Part shown: in pieces, positions 14,501 through 24,370 of the stretch
Numbering within the stretch: position 1 is the stretch's first letter
How the letters are laid out: the number at the start of each line of letters is the position of its first letter
DNA from: Stichopus chloronotus
Taxonomy: Eukaryota > Echinodermata > Holothuroidea > Aspidochirotida > Stichopodidae
DNA length: 64,000 bases
Reading direction: 5' to 3'
NCBI GenBank assembly: GCA_021234535.1
Contig: CM037838.1
Coordinates: 24,653,969-24,717,968, forward strand
The notes under the pieces: model-generated
What the model was told of the DNA's origin: nothing
What the model saw: only the letters and a program-made list of their open reading frames with translations
The model's database searches: none
Position numbers and translations under genes: made by a program

Positions 14501-17500
14501 CATATTTTACAGGTATTAGATAAAGAGCCCTCATGAATAACAAAGGAGTCCCCTGTGAACAAATTTACAAAGTCTAAATTTACGTTTTCAAATGGAAAAC
14601 AGCCCTGGTAGGGCATTTCGTAATTCCTACCCTGATGTACAGATTATTACATCTTCAGGTTGCTGAACTTCAGCAAACATCAACAACTGGAATTTGCCAA
14701 CTTTTGCTGATCCGATGTTTTAAATACATGTGGGAATCATGGGGCTGATCTGATGATATCCAATCTGTTTGTCGATTGATCCCTACAAATAGTGTCACGA
14801 ACTCAAGGTGAAAAACTTTGTACATTAAAGCAAATCACAAAATGTTCCAGAATTTGTAACCTTGGATACTTACGAGTCATACATCTGCATGTAAAACATT
14901 CCCTCTTCGATTGGTTCGTTGTTCTCAACCAAGGTATTGAGGCATTCAAAGTATTTTTGGTAAACGTTCAATCCATAAGCCCACCCACTGAAGTTGAAGA
15001 CATAAACAAAGAGGTCTGAGTGCTCTAGAAATAACTGTAAAAACAGATAAGAAATAAAAAATCAATATTGAGAATACAAATCACTAACAAAAGCTGTTAA
15101 CACTCATATTTTATCTGATTACTAAAGTGGATGAAATGGAAATGAGCACATGAATTTGGACACTAAGATTCCTTATTGTCAACAGGTTGGTCATCAGTGA
15201 AAATGTTACACCCACAGTGAGTTCTGATTATTAAATTTATTGTTACAAATTACAGCATTTAAGGTGTGTATTACATTTACAGTTGAACGTTACTGCACTA
15301 TGGTTGGTATAGATACTGTTATGGTTGCTATTAAAGGAATTGGTTATACCAGCCTGGGAGTTATAGTCCCTCCCCACCCCCTTGTAACATAATCATTTAC
15401 AATATTTGGAAGAGCATGGTCTTCCTAATAGCCACACCTTAATCAATACGCTTTCCCTTCTGAATTCTCTCCCAAATTTTGCAAAGTTTGAGAAATTTAT
15501 CAGAGTGAAACCAAAACAATATCACCCCTGTCTGCTTTATCTGTCTTTACAAAGAAAACTACATGGACTTTTATTAACAGGGTTCCTGCATTTTCTAAGG
15601 AATTGATTTTTTATTTTTTTTCATGATTTCCCCATGACTGAATAAAAGGATTTCCATGACCCACCTCCTGACCTTTTCAACTATAGCAGGTAAAACAAAA
15701 GCAATATGAGGTGAAGATAATAAATTTTGGTAATTGTGAGAAATACATTTCTATATTCCAAGTGAAAAAGAACAATGTCACTAAGGAAAAAATTCCAGTG
15801 CTTTTCTAGGTCTTCATGCGATTTCCCATTGTCAAAACTTTTCCAGCTAGGCCTTGAAATACTTCAAACTTTTTGTGATTTTTCATGTTTTCCACGACCA
15901 TGGGAACCATGTATTCAGGATTAAGGAAATTAACCCCTCTCAAAAGACAATGTAATCTCCTGCAATGGTTTTCATAGTCTCCATTTGAAATTTGCATAAA
16001 TAGACACTTGCCTATGGGCTCAACCTTTATGAGGCACTGTCTCAGTTAAGAGACTTTTTTCGGTAACAATGGCGGCGGTCACCACTCTGAGACTAAATGC
16101 TCTTCACATCAATCTCTTTGTGTCATGAAATGCTGCAGGAAATCTGGTAATGTATTTGTAAATATACAGACCAAAAGCAAAGGGCATAAATGGTGTAGGT
16201 TCAAGGGAGGAGCCAAGTTGACGTTTGATGAACCACAAACCTGGGACAGAGCTGTTTTCGATGTACGCACACTTTTTCCATATTTAGTGTAGTCAGTGCT
16301 TCCGAGAAAGATGGCACTATTCCAAGTGGGTCAACATTTTTGGAAGAAAAAAATCCCTGTTGAGGAGTTGGAAGTTTCCAGTTTCCTATTGACAGCTGTC
16401 TCAGATGATTAATGTATTTTACTGCTTTTTACAGCAAATATTGCTTCAAAAAATGCCAGCAAATTTAATCAATTTTACAGAAAATCCTTCACTTGGCCTT
16501 TGTGACAGGGTTTAATTCAATTATCTTAATATCCTTGTAGTTTGCAATTTACATTTCATCTCAAAGTGTGATACACAGGCCTTGCTATTTTACTTGTGCC
16601 GATGAACTATTGTCTCAATTATTATAATTTAACAGGTTTGTCTGAATATTTTCACAGCACTCTAACCAAGCACCACCGACTGTGTCTCCGTCTTTGTTGT
16701 GGTTTGCCTCCGTGGTTAGTTACAGTTTCTTACCTATTTTGGTTTCTCTGATATCATATGTTCCACATAATATCCACCTGTTTGTGGAAAAAAATTCAAC
16801 TATGCGCATCCCCTTTTTCGTTTATCGGCTCCTTCTGTCACTGATTTGATTATATTGACTTTCTAACTGGGAGTGTGAAGGCTGAACAGGTACTAAGGGT
16901 AGGCATGATGAACACAACAAGCCCTAGAAGGCACTATGGGTCCTTCCATGAAGATTATTTCAATGCAGTCATTAAGTCTTAATCAAGGTTACTCCACAAT
17001 TTACGAAATCCCAAACAAGTTTGGGCCCCATTTTGTCCTTAAGAATGCTGATCAACCAAAGGCACTCTACTACAATTACAGTACAAATTTGAAAACCAAA
17101 AACATTGTAACATATGATCTGAAGACAAACTACCACTTTGCACAATGTAGCAATTTATGTCCCACTCTGAAGTTGGACCCACAAATGTTGAACACGGCAA
17201 AGGGCTCCACTATCACAATGTGTTTGACATACCCTCCTCATTGCAAAGCAAAATATGCAGAAAAGAAACTTTTTGCCTGATTTCATACATGGTCCATGTT
17301 ACCCATATGGGACCAATAATCCTGAACAACCTGAAGGAACCACTACCATAGTAATATGACACAATATCAACTTCAATACCATACAAACTGTAGATGAGGC
17401 ATTTTGCATGATTTCATAGAATTGCCCATATTGCTCATTTGGACCTTGGGCCCCAAAACTCTTGAACACCCCAAAGGCACTGTTTCCATAGTTGTAATGT

Positions 17501-20213
17501 GACAATCTTAATTACCTACTACTCAATCTGTAAGAGAAAAATCATTTAGGATACTTGCAAAACGTAGGCCCATAAGGCCACTTCATGGCCCATAGGTGAC
17601 TTTTGATGACCAAATATTTACTGATGGCTCATAGCACAAGGGTCATTCCTCCCAAACTTCAAGGTGTGATGCAAAGATGCCAACCTAGCTGCATAGACTC
17701 CTTTGCTGATGTCAGGAACCAAAAACCGGTTTAAAATGAATCTGCAGGATTCCTAAGATAAACACAACATTTGCTTTATGATCTTCTCCATGCAGGGAGG
17801 AAAGCTACCAAAATCCCAAATTTCTCATCGCTGCCACACATCTTAATAACAGAACTTCACTAACAAAGGCTGAAGCCCCCCCAAAAAACTCTAAACCTTC
17901 TGAAGAAACCACATAACCTACCTGATCATCCAGAGGTAGGGGGAGGTTATGGATGTATTCATCTGGGAGATACAATGACACCAAGAAGCTCTCATCCCGT
18001 AGAAGAGAGACGGGATCGATCTGACCTACGTGACTTTTGATCTGCTTGCGAAGAGGGATGGTCATCGGTATCTGTATTCCTGTGGATATCATTAACAAAT
18101 AGAGAACATGCGCAAAGTACCTTGAAAATAAATTTACAAGTGAGAGAGACTTCGTATTCTTACTTTGAATTCGGAAAGGTGACGGTTCGTCGAACATTGC
18201 CGTCTGATTCACCACTAACTTGCCCCACATTATGGCCAGCATGTGATGTCGCTACTACTACTATAGAATAAGGTCCGTGGCAGAAGGGGTGATGGAATAC
18301 CAATAGATTACATCAATATCCCAATCTCTACGAAACCTTCTTCAAATAAAGAAAATGTAAATCTGACAGATTCAACTACACCACACATGCACATGGTCCG
18401 TTTAATTTTTGGCAAATCAAAGCAATGCAGCCAAGCAATATTTCAATGAGAGTTGAAAACTGCTTACGATAATGACCCTCAACTGTTTTATTTTTTCTTT
18501 TCTGAAGGCACAGAGGACAGAGTTACAGTGTAATTTGTGCCGTGATGGGTTTTCTATGTATATCAATACAATCATTCAAAGTTGCAGTCTGAGCTGAATG
18601 ATTTATCCTTCTGTTTCTGTTACATGGTTTGCCACTTGCAGGCTTCAATTTAAGTTATTTGTGAACAGAATAAAGGCAATTGTGTAGGATGTCATAGTGG
18701 TGTATTGCTGATAAACTTATTAAAGGTAATCCCTCCATGACAATGAGCCCTTTTAAAATCTGAAAGTACCTAAGCTATTCTTGCCCTGGGTGTACTCAAA
18801 GAGGCGCTTGAATGCAATCATTCCTGCAAAGTCGTATGATGATGTGTTCACCCTGATGTTGATCCAGAGTGTGGATTCGTACTTCCGTACTTCATATCCC
18901 CCTTGTTCTGAGGTGCACAACACGGAGTACCTGGCATTCCTGAAGTAATCTGGCAAAGGGCCCATCTCTGAATCGTAGCTGGCAAACTCCTTCCTAACAT
19001 CAGAAGCTTCCCTGATGAAAAAAAAAAAAAAAAATTCATCATCCCATTAACCCATTACCGATGGCACGGTCCATGAAAAGGATCAATGACACAATAAAAA
19101 AAGTCGATGCTGCCCTCTAATTTTACGTCCAATATTCTACAGTTAATGCGGGTCCTGCAGTTCTAGTGTAGGAACGTTACTGTTACTGCCTGGCCCCAAA
19201 CGTTTTGCTCTCAGCAAGTATTATCCATCACAACTCAGTTTTCTCAACCTTGCAGAGTTTTAATAGGATCACATGTTATCTTAAGAACCAATAGCCCCAT
19301 GAATTAGGTCAGTGTGCCTAGCTGCTACATCTATAGCAAATTCAAAGTCAAATAAGTTGACTTTCTCTGACTTAATTTTCATTTCAAGACTTCAATTTTC
19401 GCTCAATGCACGGTTCATTCCACTCATGACAATGTACGTACTTGAAACAGATCTGTTCAGCCTACAGACACACGTTAGTAATTCCCACGTTAGTAATTCC
19501 CACGACGGTTTAGCGACTTACATGTGCATGCTGGCATCCGTTTGGTTGTCTGTGTCAGGAAAACTGATGTTGTCAAACTCGACCATGATGTGGGACCATT
19601 CCGTCACCAGTTTTTCAAAGTCCTCCGGGTAACGTCTCTTTGCCTCCGCCATCCACTGACGCATCATCTGGGATGCTCCTATGGTGAGGATATCAAATGC
19701 ATCTTTCCCCCCAGCTCCTGGTTGGGCACCAGGAGCATCATCTGGTTTCTTACCCCTCCTCTGCAGATCATCATGGTGTTTTCTACCATTTTTCTGTTTC
19801 CTCCATTCCACATCACTTTCATCGTTGCTCTGGGTGGTCCTCTCCCAACAATCTCCACTATTCATCCTATCTGTCTGCTGTTCCTTGCCTCTGTTTCCTT
19901 TCCCCGTAGGGCTCTTCCGCTGATTTTTCCTGCTCCTTGTGACCTCATGATCCCCTGCGCTGCCCTCTCCGGACGCGAACCTCTTACTCTCGTCTCTGAT
20001 ACGAGCAGCAGCAGCGAATGCCTGGTTGCTGGGTGATGGGGAAGCCCGTGGTGATGGTTGTGGAGCCTCTGAAAAGATCTCTGTCTGGGCGTCTCCCACA
20101 CGTTCGGCACCTGTCTCTTCCTCCGTCGCACCAATACTGATGGCTGAGATGCCTGACAACATCAGTACCAAGCACACCAAAGATGAGATACGGTTCATGT
20201 AATAAGCCATCAT
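4377..20213 (-). CDS. SOUL/HEBP2-type heme-binding domain protein, predicted secreted, nine exons
   Basis: Spliced gene; coding exons 20213-19522, 19011-18770, 18079-17922, 15034-14874, 14118-13994, 13303-13130, 8944-8790, 6933-6768 and 4432-4377. Every junction uses GT..AG and all phases (2,1,0,2,1,1,0,1) match, giving 1929 nt and 642 residues. Residues 1-24 form a signal peptide and 25 to about 190 are charged low complexity. Residues 235-450 match the SOUL family (YEVRKYES, YTQGKN, LYLPDEY, and an end resembling the HEBP2 C-terminus). SOUL proteins bind heme or porphyrin; the signal peptide implies secretion or the ER lumen. Residues 460-642 are an unrecognised extension, with LDCDSCHQ near 537. 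Exons could be missing from the 4.2-kb intron 6, where both sides are phase 1. The SOUL assignment is firm; the C-terminal model is less so. Confidence 0.8.
5471..5525. repeat. (ATC)n microsatellite
   Basis: About 18 perfect ATC units in intron 8 of the SOUL gene. The poly-Met frame on the minus strand is an artefact of this repeat. Confidence 0.95.
5560..6410. repeat. Degenerate minisatellite built on 'AAAGTGAAA..GTCACTTGAT'
   Basis: The phrases AAGTGAAACAGAATGAAG, GTCACTTGATgGTA and ATATCAAAGTGAAA recur roughly every 35-60 bases over 800 bp. GTGAAA/TCACTT half-elements alternate, so each unit has weak inverted symmetry. Frames here (for example 5826-6011) are repeat translations. Lies in intron 8. 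Confidence 0.75.
6768..6933 (-). CDS. SOUL gene exon 8: C-terminal extension
   Basis: Acceptor TTTTTTTTCTCATAG, donor GCTT|GTAAGT. Phase 0 in, phase 1 out. It encodes GSQWFDRVNPTLYYVMNLTN followed by an acidic helix-like segment (KLEEDDILEHLLRMQGIL). Contains a sequon NLT. No family recognised. Confidence 0.65.
7782..8520. mobile_element. Non-autonomous hAT-type transposon (MITE), 739 bp
   Basis: Starts CAGGGGTGGCACCA and ends with the inverted version (CAGTGGTGGCACTA read from the other side). It is flanked by a perfect 8-bp direct repeat AACTTATC (7774-7781 and 8521-8528). Eight-base duplications and CAGNGGTG ends are hAT superfamily signatures. The interior carries a GC-rich block (about 8305-8420) of imperfect CCCCTGGACCCC/GGGGCTTTGCCCC units. 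No transposase. Lies in intron 7. Confidence 0.88.
8790..8944 (-). CDS. SOUL gene exon 7: C-terminal extension with CxxC
   Basis: Very strong pyrimidine tract before AATCGCCAG. The phase-1 acceptor fits exon 6. It encodes YDLPYFVKF, LDCDSCHQKLYYLP and YDNLVQPNVLSE. Donor GAG|GTCAGT, phase 0, is non-canonical at +3; reading on meets a stop about 22 codons later. The CDSC motif could be a disulfide or metal site (inference). Confidence 0.65.
10050..10175 (-). mobile_element. Fragment related to the GC-rich core of the 7.8-kb hAT MITE
   Basis: In reverse complement it reads GAGCTTCCG..GGGGCTATGCC..GGGGGCCTAAGGAGGGGCC..CTGGACCCCACC. This matches in order the GC-rich block at 8305-8420. It is in the opposite orientation and I do not see its termini. 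Lies in intron 6. Confidence 0.6.
11398..12480 (-). mobile_element. Decayed non-LTR retrotransposon (reverse transcriptase C-terminal half)
   Basis: Minus-strand frames in succession, separated by frameshifts, read like a Jockey/L2/CR1-type element. They include GVHQGSVIGPLAF (cf. canonical PQGSVLGPLLF), MIYADDT (catalytic YADD), NGLKLNKCETEFI, ITWINRQLRL, and a tail with LWNILPVKF..SLTNFKTLLNTYLF. The 5' part is missing. It lies in intron 6 in the sense orientation of the SOUL gene. Confidence 0.85.
12371..12414. repeat. Inverted repeat at the 5' edge of the LINE remnant
   Basis: Two 19-bp arms (12371-12389 and 12396-12414, GGACTCCTTCCATGGGAAC and its complement with one mismatch) surround a 6-base loop. 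It sits where the recognisable reverse transcriptase stops. Confidence 0.85.
13130..13303 (-). CDS. SOUL gene exon 6: C-terminal extension
   Basis: Acceptor CTACTTTTCAG with a second possible AG 12 nt downstream, same frame. It contains a hydrophobic run (EVSLQLLLAGVFLV), probably too short for a membrane span, and a sequon (NLT). Donor AAT|GTGAGT, phase 1. Family unknown. Competing frames here contain early stops or do not match the phases of the neighbours. Confidence 0.65.
13994..14118 (-). CDS. SOUL gene exon 5: end of SOUL domain
   Basis: Acceptor CTCTCTCTTTTCAG. It reads SPWVINPAERHNELLIPV, equivalent to the HEBP2 end 'SPVKLLNRNNEVWLI', then a Cys-containing linker (SCTSRDFLSCSNQG). 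Donor ATTG|GTAAAA, phase 1. Confidence 0.8.
14874..15034 (-). CDS. SOUL gene exon 4: SOUL domain
   Basis: Excellent acceptor (TCTGTTTTTACAG), phase 0. The reading LFVYVFNFSGWA corresponds to the 'VFVRSFDGFSS' strand of HEBP2, followed by a helix (NVYQKYFECLNTLVEN) and MFYMQMYDS, equivalent to 'VYYTAGYNS'. Donor GACTC|GTAAGT, phase 2. Intron 3 upstream is 2.9 kb and repeat-rich. Confidence 0.85.
15575..15915. repeat. Dispersed repeat of the 'TTTCCATGAC' type
   Basis: Begins CAGGGTTCCTGCATTTTC, contains TTTCCATGACCCACC and similar phrases, and ends CCACGACCATGGGAACCATG, so the two ends are roughly inverted. It resembles short hAT-like repeats common in aquatic animals. No target duplication found. 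Lies in intron 3. Confidence 0.45.
16918..17520. repeat. Degenerate tandem repeat, period about 135 bp, in intron 3
   Basis: Four diverged units start near 17021, 17173, 17310 and 17441. Each has the order 'GGNCCCA..tNTTGAACANCCNAAGGCACT..TACCATAGTNATAATGTGAC'. The 114-codon frame at 16936 is repeat-derived. The same sequence recurs at 34344-34660. Confidence 0.65.
17922..18079 (-). CDS. SOUL gene exon 3: SOUL domain
   Basis: The acceptor is TATCCACAG. The reading is GIQIPMTIPLRKQ, then LVSLYLPDEY and LPLPLDDQ. This aligns with the 'K(I/M)xMTxPV' and 'ISLYIPSEQ..PPRPLES' parts of HEBP2. The donor CAG|GTAGGT is phase 0. Confidence 0.85.
18770..19011 (-). CDS. SOUL gene exon 2: start of SOUL domain
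   Basis: The acceptor follows a long T run ending CATCAG and completes the split Met codon 231. It encodes the SOUL hallmark YEVRKYES followed by TLWINIRV and, near the end, LFEYTQGKN, which correspond to the first beta strands and helix of HEBP2-like proteins. The donor is G|GTACTT (phase 1), weaker than average but the phase fits exon 3. Confidence 0.85.
19522..20213 (-). CDS. SOUL gene exon 1: signal peptide and low-complexity region
   Basis: The exon probably begins after an acceptor (TTCCTTTTTCAG) at 20232, so an untranslated 5' exon lies further upstream. The first ATG after it (20213) is in frame, with others at 20210 and 20198; the one at 20198 gives a cleaner signal peptide (MNRISSLVCLVLMLSGISA). 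A Ser/Pro/Lys/Arg/Glu-rich stretch follows, then an amphipathic segment (about residues 190-225) with sequons NIS and NQT. The donor after codon 230 is GTAAGT (phase 2). Plus-strand frames here are shadows. Confidence 0.8.
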
Positions 20214-20299
20214 CAAATGTTCCCAGAGGTATCTGAAAAAGGAAGACAATGTCTATTCAATTGAACTTGTTTTCTGATTTTAAATCGCACCTTTGAGCC

Positions 20300-20575
20300 T
20301 GGGATCAAATGGTCAAGACGAGAGAATCCCGATGTGCTAGGCCTACATGAAAACAAACATTAAAGAGTGAGAAATTAACTGCTCAACTTGGTTTTTGAAA
20401 ATTTGCAATGCCACATTTTTCAAATCTTTTTGGCTAATGCATATGCACACAGTCAGCACTAGAGTCAGTACCAGAGTCAACATTCAAAATCTTGACAGTT
20501 TGTGTAACGACTGGACGTGCAACTTTATTCATAACGCCATGTTATAACCATAGCAGAGTGGCTGTATTCAGTATA
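20300..20575 (+). mobile_element. Family C repeat, partial copy
   Basis: Shares with the copies at 48.1, 50.3 and 61.7 kb the ordered blocks 'AACATTAAAGAGTGAG', 'TTGGTTTTTGAAAATTTG', 'GCATATGCACACAGTCAGCA' and 'TTGACAGTTTGTGTAAC'. Ends unclear. Directly upstream of the SOUL gene 5' end. Confidence 0.6.
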
Positions 20576-20850
20576 CAATGACAAGTTGTCAAACTCAGAG
20601 GATCCCCATGCGTTACATACAAATGAGCATTAATGAGTGAGTAATTCATTATTCAATTTGGTTTTTGAAAATTAGCACAACTAGACACTCTTCACATTAG
20701 CCCTAATTCATATGCACACAGCCAGCACACATGCAAGAGTTGAAAATTCACAATTCTGGCACAGTTTCCATAAATACTGGATGGGAAACTTGACACATTA
20801 TGCTAAATCATAAGCACTGCCACGCTGTTGTACTCTTCTTATCAATATCA
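20576..20850 (+). mobile_element. Family C repeat, second partial copy in tandem
   Basis: Repeats the previous block order (GAGCATTAATGAGTGAG, TTTTTGAAAATTAG, CTCTTCACATTAG, CATATGCACACAGCCAGC, ACAGTTTCCATAA), so the two copies are head to tail. Confidence 0.6.
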
Positions 20851-23380
20851 CCAGTATCTTACCGATATCGACGTGCCACTTTAAAATGTCTAATAAACCA
20901 TCTTGAAGGGCAAATTCCGCAATCCCCCTCTTCAGAAATTAAAAGATTAAATCAGCATAATTCACTTATTCTTGGAAAAGATTTCATCTAGAGCAAACTG
21001 AATAGAACTTCGAAGCATGCATTCTAAACAGTGTACTTTGTCCTGGCACATTATGAAGCATGCAAAATTTGCACTGGTTCAAACTTTCTATGTGCAAAAA
21101 TAGGTGATATACATTCACCGAAGTTTGTGTTTAAACAATTCTTTTTTCTTCTTAAAATGTTTCACATAGCAATTTAAAAGAATTGTTTCAAACATAAATT
21201 TTCACACTGCTTTGCAACAAAGCCAATCTATGTTGAAAAAAAAAGGGAGAACATCACATGTACAGTGACGGCATTTACAATTTTAATCACAACTGTGCTT
21301 AAAATCAGCCAACAGTATGTTTTGTTTTCTATAGTTGATTTTTCTTTTTACTCATACTTTCTTTTCCACACTCTCTCTTGTTTTGAATCAAATTTGTTTG
21401 CTGTTTTCAAAAAGCTTGTTATACATTCAGTAAAATGATAAATGTAAACAATTACCATAGCCTTTGCTCATCATTCATCAACATGTGGGGAACATTTAAC
21501 AGGCTTCCCTCACAGTGCTTGTAAAACACTTTGTTAAAATAAATTATAAAAAGTGAAGGTGTGAAAAGTGTGATACAAAAGTGTTAGTAAATACTGTAGG
21601 GCATGTCAATATAATATCAAAACAAATACATCTTTGATGCAAAAAGAAAAAACATTATTTGAAAGGTTAAGGGCGGTAGATTAAGTAAATCTTCAAGTAC
21701 ATATTGGTATTCTTTAAATTATTGTGTTCAAACAGCAACTTTATGTGCATGATGACTATCATGCAGAAACCATACAAACACCCGACCAGTTGTGACACTT
21801 GCTACTTTCGAGGAAAGGACGACGACAAATCTTCTGAAGACGTTTAGAGAGGAGGGGAATTACTAAAAAATACAATCATAACCAACTCTACACAAGAAAC
21901 CATGTTATGCAAGTCGGGACAAACACCTCTGTGCACTCAATATCACAGCCTGGATACCAATCATTATCAGTCTTTACAGTGTATTCTTTCCGGATAATGA
22001 TGGCGCTCTATGCTATTTGATGCAGGACATTTACTTTTGGAACATGACTTGCCAGCAAAAGGTACCTATCTGCCAGAACTATTATTCCTGAATTTTTACC
22101 AAATCTTTCCTGCAAACAGACAGAAATAACATTCAAAGGTCATTTTTTACAATCACACATACTTTGGTATTGTCATGTGATGTGGTATTCATACTGCATG
22201 CAGTACTAACTTGAAGAGGTTTAAAAGGGGGGGAGGGGTTGTTCATCACCGCATATCTGATCAGTTTTTCCAGGAAATAGAAAGGGCAGCGGTTGTTGTG
22301 AGTGTGGCTTTCAGTGAATGACTGTCTGGCATTTACTATAGCTTAACAAGTCTGGGTGAAGGTGACAGAGTTCTGTAGAATACCATGGTTATGATCATCG
22401 GTGGTTATGGTGTTTCTATCTTATTTGACATGAAAGTGTACTAGACATTGCAAGAAAAATAGAGGACGGCAAATTGGTTTAACTTTTGACGTAATATAAA
22501 CATCCGACACAGAACATATCTACGTTTCAGTGTGGGCAAAAGAAGAGTTTGAAAATTGTATAGTTGGCTCACATCAAAGACCATCCCCCCAACCCAATAA
22601 TAACAAGCACGAATTGTGAAAAGTCAATAGTGTTCTTTTGCAGAATTCATTGACCTATATTTCAGATTTGACAACAGCGCCACCACTGCCGAATACCACG
22701 TACGTAACACGTAAGCGTTTAGAGTTGCATCTTGTTAACTCCATTGATATTTTGAAACTTGCAGACATCATAGTACTGGAATCATGATTCCAATAGGATC
22801 GACAGATATCAAAAGGGTGGATAAAAAACCACTCACAAATATCCTTTTTCTTATTACAAACAAGAATGTATCAAAATGATGTTCGACACACACTTTACCT
22901 CCTTAAACAAAACAGCTTGTGTTCAAATGAAATCAAATTACAGGTAAATGGTAGTAGTATACAGAAGACCGTAGTTCCACCAAACATCACTAGCTGGATG
23001 TGGACCTGCTAGGAGGTGACATATGTGGTACAGTACATCATATTCAATAATAATTGTCTACATAATGGCAAAATGAATCCATTGCTATGCTTCTGTAGTT
23101 TTCAGTTTCATATGAGATGCTGGACCCAGAGGATCCCCAGCTGTCAACTCTCTAAAGTCACCAGCACACGCACATGTTATTTCTTACCCACATTTGGAAT
23201 TCTTCAAAAAGGTCCTCTGGTCATCTCAAAAGATTAAAGGTACAAGCAAACTCTTTTCTTTTCTGATCAATTCTACCTTTCCGTACCTTCACCTACTCTG
23301 ATTCGAGTCTCTGGAATCAGGTCCCCCCCTCATAATCAAAATTGTTCTGACTTTCGTGTTCGAACTGTTTGAACACTTAA

Positions 23381-23629
23381 AGGCTGTACTGCATCACCCT
23401 AAGCTATATTTTTACCTCCCGGAAAGCAAAATTCTCAACTGGTTCTAAGTTAAAGTACTCTTAGATTGACAGCAAATTCGAAAGATGCAGAGCAACTCGT
23501 ATTACACAGCGAACACAGGGATGCATTGTTTTGATTACACATGTGGAGGAATTTAAGACAGGCTGAGGGAGGGACCAGAGGTAGGTGGTTGGGAGAATTT
23601 AAACTGTCTGGGGTGATGAGTTTTTGTCT
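23381..23629 (+). mobile_element. MITE family B, copy 1 (249 bp, TTAA ends)
   Basis: Flanked by TTAA at 23377-23380 and 23630-23633. The left end AGGCTGTACTGCATCACCC and the right end GGGGTGATGAGTTTTTGTCT are imperfect inverted repeats. Copy 2 at 53410 is inverted and has the same length. Confidence 0.75.
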
Positions 23630-24319
23630 TTAAGACTCCCTTTTCTTCATTATCTCTAATGACTGTTAATTACTCTCATCTGTGAGCGGGTCACCATGAG
23701 CAGCTGCACTTGTGTGGCTCGAATGGCACCACACAAATCCATTTTTTATTATTATTGTTATTGTTACTATTATAATTATTATCTGACCATTTTGCAATAT
23801 GGAAAAACAAATGGCAGAATGTATGAACGGGTGTACAGGAGGGTGAAGATTTGTGGTCAGGACATTATGAAGCATGACATTCATTCATTAAAGTGATTAC
23901 GTGTGTAGGCAAAATGTAAAACCATTAGCAGTCAATGTTCAACACTTTAGTGCATCTTTTTTAAGTGTGCCATTCAGACAAAATTGGGTAAACAAATAGG
24001 ATTCAGGTGATAAATTCTGCCCTACTATTTCAAATTCTTCCAACATAACAACAAAAAGTGTACAATACAGTAATGTAGCAGTTGTGAGTTTTCATTTGAG
24101 CAAACTTTGCGCTTCGTTGAAACAGCCGATGGGAAGCACTGTACACTAGAAATGAATAGTCACTCAAGTCCAAACAGCTGATCATTGCGGTGATCAGTTT
24201 CACTATATGTACTATCAATCAAGGGTAATATGATATCGTGTGTAGTATGGTTTTGATACAACAGTCAGACCTGCACTGTGTCACACAGACACTTAAGAAC
24301 CGTTAATTTTCAAACAGGA

Positions 24320-24370
24320 CTTCTGTTTTTGTTCTTGTTGTTGCTGTTGTTGTTGTTATTGTTGTTTCTA
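24320..24370. repeat. GTT-rich microsatellite
   Basis: Imperfect run of GTT units interrupted by GCT, ATT and TCT. Confidence 0.8.

Noticed and set aside
15806..15997. 63-codon minus frame in SOUL intron 3
   Set aside because: It lies largely in a dispersed 'TTTCCATGAC'-type repeat.
19524..20134. Several overlapping plus- and minus-strand frames over SOUL exon 1
   Set aside because: They are shadows of the real exon, which has a signal peptide, a matching donor and continuity into the SOUL domain.
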